This document shows, in pieces, positions 9,316 through 12,718 of a DNA stretch of 12,718 bases. Position numbers and translations under genes: made by a program. Below the pieces are notes generated by a model. It saw nothing but the letters and a program-made list of their open reading frames with translations, did not search any database and was not told the DNA's origin. The first letter of the stretch is position 1. Each line of letters starts with the position of its first letter. The DNA lies in the NCBI GenBank assembly GCA_001784735.1, contig MFSB01000019.1, positions 1 through 12,718 on the forward strand, written 5' to 3'. Source of the stretch: Candidatus Moranbacteria bacterium RIFCSPLOWO2_12_FULL_48_12. Lineage in GTDB: Bacteria > Patescibacteriota > Minisyncoccia > Moranbacterales > UBA1568.

Positions 9316-12300
9316 ATGAGCTTCACCCATCTCCATGTCCATTCCCACTATAGCCTCTTGACCGCTCTCCCCAAGATCGAGGAACTCTTGGCGCAAGCCA
9401 AAGAGTTCGGTATGACGTCTCTCGCCCTCACCGATACGTCGGCTCTCTATGGCGCCGTGGAATTTCAGAGCAAGGCCAAAGAGTATGGCATCCGGCCGAT
9501 CATCGGCGCCGAAATATATGTCTGCAAAGACTTGCACAGCAAAACCAACACGGCTGAAGATCGCCGCCGCAATCAGCTCGTCCTCCTCGTCAAAAACGAA
9601 ACCGGCTACAAAAATCTGATGAAAATTATTTCCATCGCCCAGCTGGAGGGCTTTTATTACAAAGCCCGCGCTGATAAGAATCTCCTGCGGCAATATCATG
9701 AAGGATTGATCGCGCTCTCCGGATCGCTCCAGGGCGAAGTACCCTCGGAAATCATCTACGGCAACTACGAACGCGCCAAAATCGCCGCTCTCGAATATCA
9801 GGATATCTTCGGCCAGAAAAACTTCTATCTCGAGTTGGGACCCAATTTCGAATATGAGAACCAGGTGATCGCCAACCAAGGCCTCGCGCAGATCAGTCGC
9901 GAAACCGGCATCCCGGTAGTGGCCGCATCGGACGTACACTATGTCAAACGAGAACACGCGGAAATCCAAGATATTCTCCTCTGTATCCGCGACAACAAAA
10001 AAGTGACCGACAAAGAACGTTTCAGCATGATGTCTCTCGATCTGTCGCTGCGGTCAGGAGAAGAGATGGCGGAAATCTTCAAGGACTTCCCGGCCGCCAC
10101 CCTGAACACGGAGAAAATCGCCGCTCTCTGCGATTTCAAAATCCGCATGGATGAGAGCCATTTGCCGGAATTCCCCCTGCCGGAAGGCAAGCTGGCTGAC
10201 GAGTTCCTGCGCGAACTCTGCGAACTGGGACTGAAGAAACGCTACGCCAGAAAAGAAATCACATCTGAACAACGCACCCGCATGGAATATGAGCTGGGGG
10301 TGATCAAGAGTACTGGCTTCGCCTCATACTTCTTAATCGTGCAGGATTTCGTCAACTGGGCGAAAAATAACGGCGTCGTCGTCGGCCCGGGGCGCGGTTC
10401 GGCGGCGGGCAGTTTCATCGCCTATCTCACCGGCATCACCAATATCGACCCCATCGAATACAACCTCCTCTTCGAACGCTTCCTTAACCCCGAACGCATA
10501 TCGATGCCCGACGTGGATATGGATTTCGCCGATGACCGCCGGGATGACGTGCTCAATTATGTGCGGGAAAAATACGGCAATGACCATGTCGCGCAGATCA
10601 TCACCTTCGGAACAATGGCTGCCCGCGCTGCTGTCCGAGACGTCGGCCGCGCACTCGGCTTTCCCTATGATCTCTGCGACAAGACATCCAAGATGATTCC
10701 CATGTTTGCCTCGATCCACAAAGCCCTCAAGGAAGTGCCAGAGTTCACGCAGTGGTACGGAGGAAATGCTGATGTGAAAAGACTGATCGATGCCGCGATG
10801 AAAGTCGAGGGACTGGTTCGCCATGCTTCAATGCACGCTTGCGGCGTCGTCATCACCAAAGACCCCGTTACTGAATACACGCCGCTCCAGCGCGTTTCGG
10901 GAAGCCGCGAGGGCGTTGTGACCCAGTATTCCGCCTCTACCAAATCGAATGCCGTCGAGAAAATCGGCTTGCTTAAGATGGACTTTCTGGGCCTCAAAAA
11001 CCTCACTATCATTCAGAACACCCTGCGCATCGTTCGCAAGATCAAACAACCAGACATCGACATCGAAAAAATACCGCTTGATGATGAGCTGACATTTCAA
11101 CTTCTTCAAGAAGCGCGGACCACCGGTGTCTTCCAGCTGGAAAGCTCCGGTATGAAGCGCTACTTGAAACAGTTGAAACCGACTATTTTCGAAGATATCG
11201 TCGCTATGGTAGCCCTTTATCGGCCGGGGCCGATGGAATATATCCCAGATTTCATCGCCGGCAAGCATGGCACGAAAAAAATCGAATATCTCCACCCCAC
11301 CCTCGAGCCGATCCTTCAAAACACTTATGGCGTCGCCGTCTACCAGGAACAGCTGATGCAGATCGCGCGCGATCTGGCAGGCTTCACTTATGGAGAGGCG
11401 GACGTTCTGCGCAAAGCGGTCGGCAAAAAAATCAAAGAGTTGGTCGCGAAACAACGCGAAAAATTCATCGAGGGCTGTATTAAAAACGGCATCAGGAAAA
11501 ATATCGGTGAAAAGGTATTTTCCTTCATCGAACCGTTCGCCGGCTACGGCTTCAACCGCTCGCACGCCGCCTGCTATGCGCTCATCGGCTATCAGACCGC
11601 CTACCTCAAAGCTCATTATCCGGCGGAGTTTATGGCGGCGCTCCTCACCTCCGACCAAGACAACATCGACCGCATCGCTATCGAAGTACACGAGGCCAAA
11701 GAGATGGGTATCGAAGTCCTCCCGCCGCATATCAATGAAAGCTTCGGGGAGTTCGCCGTCATCATCGGAGCAGACCCAGCCTCAACTCGTCTCGGCTCGC
11801 TTCGCCAAGCCGACAGCGAGGCGAGCGGGACTGGTAAGATAGAGCGGGTGCGTTTCGGATTGAACGCCATCAAAAATGTCGGGCATATCGTCGTCGAAGA
11901 AATCGTCGAAGAGCGCAAGCGCGAAGGGAAATATGAAAGCCTCGAACAATTCATCGAACGCGTGAAAACCAAGGACTTGAATAAAAAATCCGTTGAAGCG
12001 CTGATCAAGGTGGGTGCTTTGGAAGGCTTCGGCGAACGCAACCAGCTCCTCGAAAGCATCGACGCCATCCAGAAGCATGGAAAAAATTTGAAATCTATCG
12101 CCGATACGCACCAAAACAGCTTATTCGGCGATATGGCCATTATGACCAGCGCCATCCAACTTTCTCCAGCCATTCCGGCTACAAAAAAAATGAAATTGGG
12201 ATGGGAAAAGGAGCTCTTGGGCCTTTATGTCAGCGACCATCCAGTCAAAGAGTATCAAACTTATTTTGACAAAGCTACCGTGGCGCTCTGTGAACTGGAA

Positions 12301-12718
12301 AAGAAACCGGATCAAGCCCGAGTCCGTATCGGCGGCGTCATCACGGGCGTCCGGAAAATTCTCACCAAGAACCAAAATACCATGTACTTCATCGGCCTCG
12401 AAGATCTGACCGGCCGCATCGAGCTCCTGGTCTTTGGCAAAACCGCCCTCCAGACGGGAGAGTCGTGGATCGAAGACGAGGTCGTCATCGTCGATGCCCG
12501 CGTCTCGCACAAAGACGGGACACAGAGATATATCGCTGAAAGCGTCGAACGCATTTCCCAAAATAGCGTGCACCAGTTCGCCCGCGCCGAAGCGACGCGT
12601 GCCAAGAATAATTTCCACACACCCCCAAAAGAAGCTCTCGGGGAGCGCCTCATTATCGCCATCAAAAATGACGCCCCGCCAAAAATCATCGAGCATCTTT
12701 CTCAACTCCTAAAAACTA
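9316..12718 (+). CDS. dnaE: DNA polymerase III alpha subunit (DnaE), 3' end beyond the window
   Basis: The frame is open from ATG 9316 through 1134 codons to the window edge, so little of a typical 1150-1200-residue DnaE is missing. It is the replicative polymerase. Domains: N-terminal PHP (HLHVHSHYSLLTA at 5-17, to about 210); the polymerase core with Gly/Ser-rich VGPGRGSAAGSF and catalytic PDVDMDFAD (D399, D401, D403) plus D556 in KMDFLGLKNL; fingers (RPGPMEYIPDFIAGK, FNRSHAACYALIGYQTAYLK); a helix-hairpin-helix region; a clamp-binding motif QNSLF (933-937); and an OB-fold (RVRIGGVITGVRKI onward). Oddities: four PHP metal ligands are replaced (T16, T41, Q87, S137), and extra residues at about 818-842 come from palindromic DNA. 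There is no convincing Shine-Dalgarno sequence. Product confident. Confidence 0.97.
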   Translation, partial: MSFTHLHVHSHYSLLTALPKIEELLAQAKEFGMTSLALTDTSALYGAVEFQSKAKEYGIRPIIGAEIYVCKDLHSKTNTAEDRRRNQLVLLVKNETGYKNLMKIISIAQLEGFYYKARADKNLLRQYHEGLIALSGSLQGEVPSEIIYGNYERAKIAALEYQDIFGQKNFYLELGPNFEYENQVIANQGLAQISRETGIPVVAASDVHYVKREHAEIQDILLCIRDNKKVTDKERFSMMSLDLSLRSGEEMAEIFKDFPAATLNTEKIAALCDFKIRMDESHLPEFPLPEGKLADEFLRELCELGLKKRYARKEITSEQRTRMEYELGVIKSTGFASYFLIVQDFVNWAKNNGVVVGPGRGSAAGSFIAYLTGITNIDPIEYNLLFERFLNPERISMPDVDMDFADDRRDDVLNYVREKYGNDHVAQIITFGTMAARAAVRDVGRALGFPYDLCDKTSKMIPMFASIHKALKEVPEFTQWYGGNADVKRLIDAAMKVEGLVRHASMHACGVVITKDPVTEYTPLQRVSGSREGVVTQYSASTKSNAVEKIGLLKMDFLGLKNLTIIQNTLRIVRKIKQPDIDIEKIPLDDELTFQLLQEARTTGVFQLESSGMKRYLKQLKPTIFEDIVAMVALYRPGPMEYIPDFIAGKHGTKKIEYLHPTLEPILQNTYGVAVYQEQLMQIARDLAGFTYGEADVLRKAVGKKIKELVAKQREKFIEGCIKNGIRKNIGEKVFSFIEPFAGYGFNRSHAACYALIGYQTAYLKAHYPAEFMAALLTSDQDNIDRIAIEVHEAKEMGIEVLPPHINESFGEFAVIIGADPASTRLGSLRQADSEASGTGKIERVRFGLNAIKNVGHIVVEEIVEERKREGKYESLEQFIERVKTKDLNKKSVEALIKVGALEGFGERNQLLESIDAIQKHGKNLKSIADTHQNSLFGDMAIMTSAIQLSPAIPATKKMKLGWEKELLGLYVSDHPVKEYQTYFDKATVALCELEKKPDQARVRIGGVITGVRKILTKNQNTMYFIGLEDLTGRIELLVFGKTALQTGESWIEDEVVIVDARVSHKDGTQRYIAESVERISQNSVHQFARAEATRAKNNFHTPPKEALGERLIIAIKNDAPPKIIEHLSQLLKT
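11786..11829 (+). repeat. GC-rich hairpin element inside dnaE
   Basis: TCGGCT (11792-11797) pairs with AGCCGA (11808-11813); CTCG (11786-11789) can pair with CGAG (11817-11820 or 11822-11825); CTCGCT (11796-11801) can alternatively pair with AGCGAG (11815-11820). The word CGAGGCGAGC also occurs in the smc insertion. It encodes residues about 824-838 (TRLGSLRQADSEASG) in a stretch that is normally short in DnaE. Confidence 0.6.

Noticed and set aside
9256..9969. 237-codon open frame on the minus strand
   Set aside because: It is antisense to the dnaE PHP region, which is clearly coding; it is rich in F/D/E as expected from a shadow frame.
10828..11730. 300-codon open frame on the minus strand
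   Set aside because: It is antisense to the conserved dnaE polymerase core and has no recognisable domain.
12121..12705. 194-codon open frame on the minus strand
   Set aside because: It is antisense to the dnaE OB-fold region; a shadow of strong codon bias.

Overview
The window looks like part of a bacterial chromosome from the Candidate Phyla Radiation (Patescibacteria, Parcubacteria or Moranbacteria-like). This is inferred from short intergenic repeats built of AT-rich words, GC-rich palindromes inside and between genes, few recognisable Shine-Dalgarno sequences, conserved genes carrying low-complexity extensions, and an SMC protein much shorter than usual. No 16S rRNA or other decisive phylogenetic marker is present, so the assignment is tentative.

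Layout. Positions 1-465 (+) hold the 3' end of a polytopic membrane protein gene. It converges on a DedA-family membrane protein gene (633-1229, -) across a spacer full of palindromes. A long run of minus-strand information-processing genes follows. Read in transcription order (right to left) these are rnhB (8311-9060), rpmF (7906-8106), nusB (7249-7797), rnc (6529-7248), smc (3951-6332), a SemiSWEET-like sugar transporter (3667-3921), rpsP (3015-3572), then rplJ (2118-2642) and rplL (1545-1973). rplJ has its own promoter and a roughly 300-nt structured leader that looks like the ribosomal protein L10 autoregulatory leader. On the plus strand, divergent from rnhB, dnaE (9316 to the window end) encodes the replicative DNA polymerase III alpha subunit, cut close to its C-terminus.

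How the genes work together. Most genes serve translation (L32, S16, L10, L7/L12), RNA processing and transcription (RNase III, NusB), or DNA replication and chromosome maintenance (RNase HII, SMC, DnaE). The order rpmF-nusB-rnc-smc suggests an operon; nusB and rnc directly abut. The SemiSWEET gene is the odd one out in function and base composition.

The most interesting signal is a set of palindromic elements sitting in frame inside conserved genes. smc has a 27-residue insertion just before Walker A, made of a hairpin-forming GC-rich element. smc and rpsP share a second 24-nt palindrome (22 of 24 identical), read in the same frame as the peptide AEALA. dnaE and rnhB each have extra hairpin-forming segments where their families are normally shorter. 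This resembles in principle the Rickettsia palindromic elements. Other points: the SMC appears to lack a hinge domain, four of nine PHP metal ligands in DnaE are replaced, a pair of palindrome-based 22-nt inverted repeats flanks the rplJ promoter and L10 leader core, and an inverted repeat can sequester the rplJ ribosome binding site.
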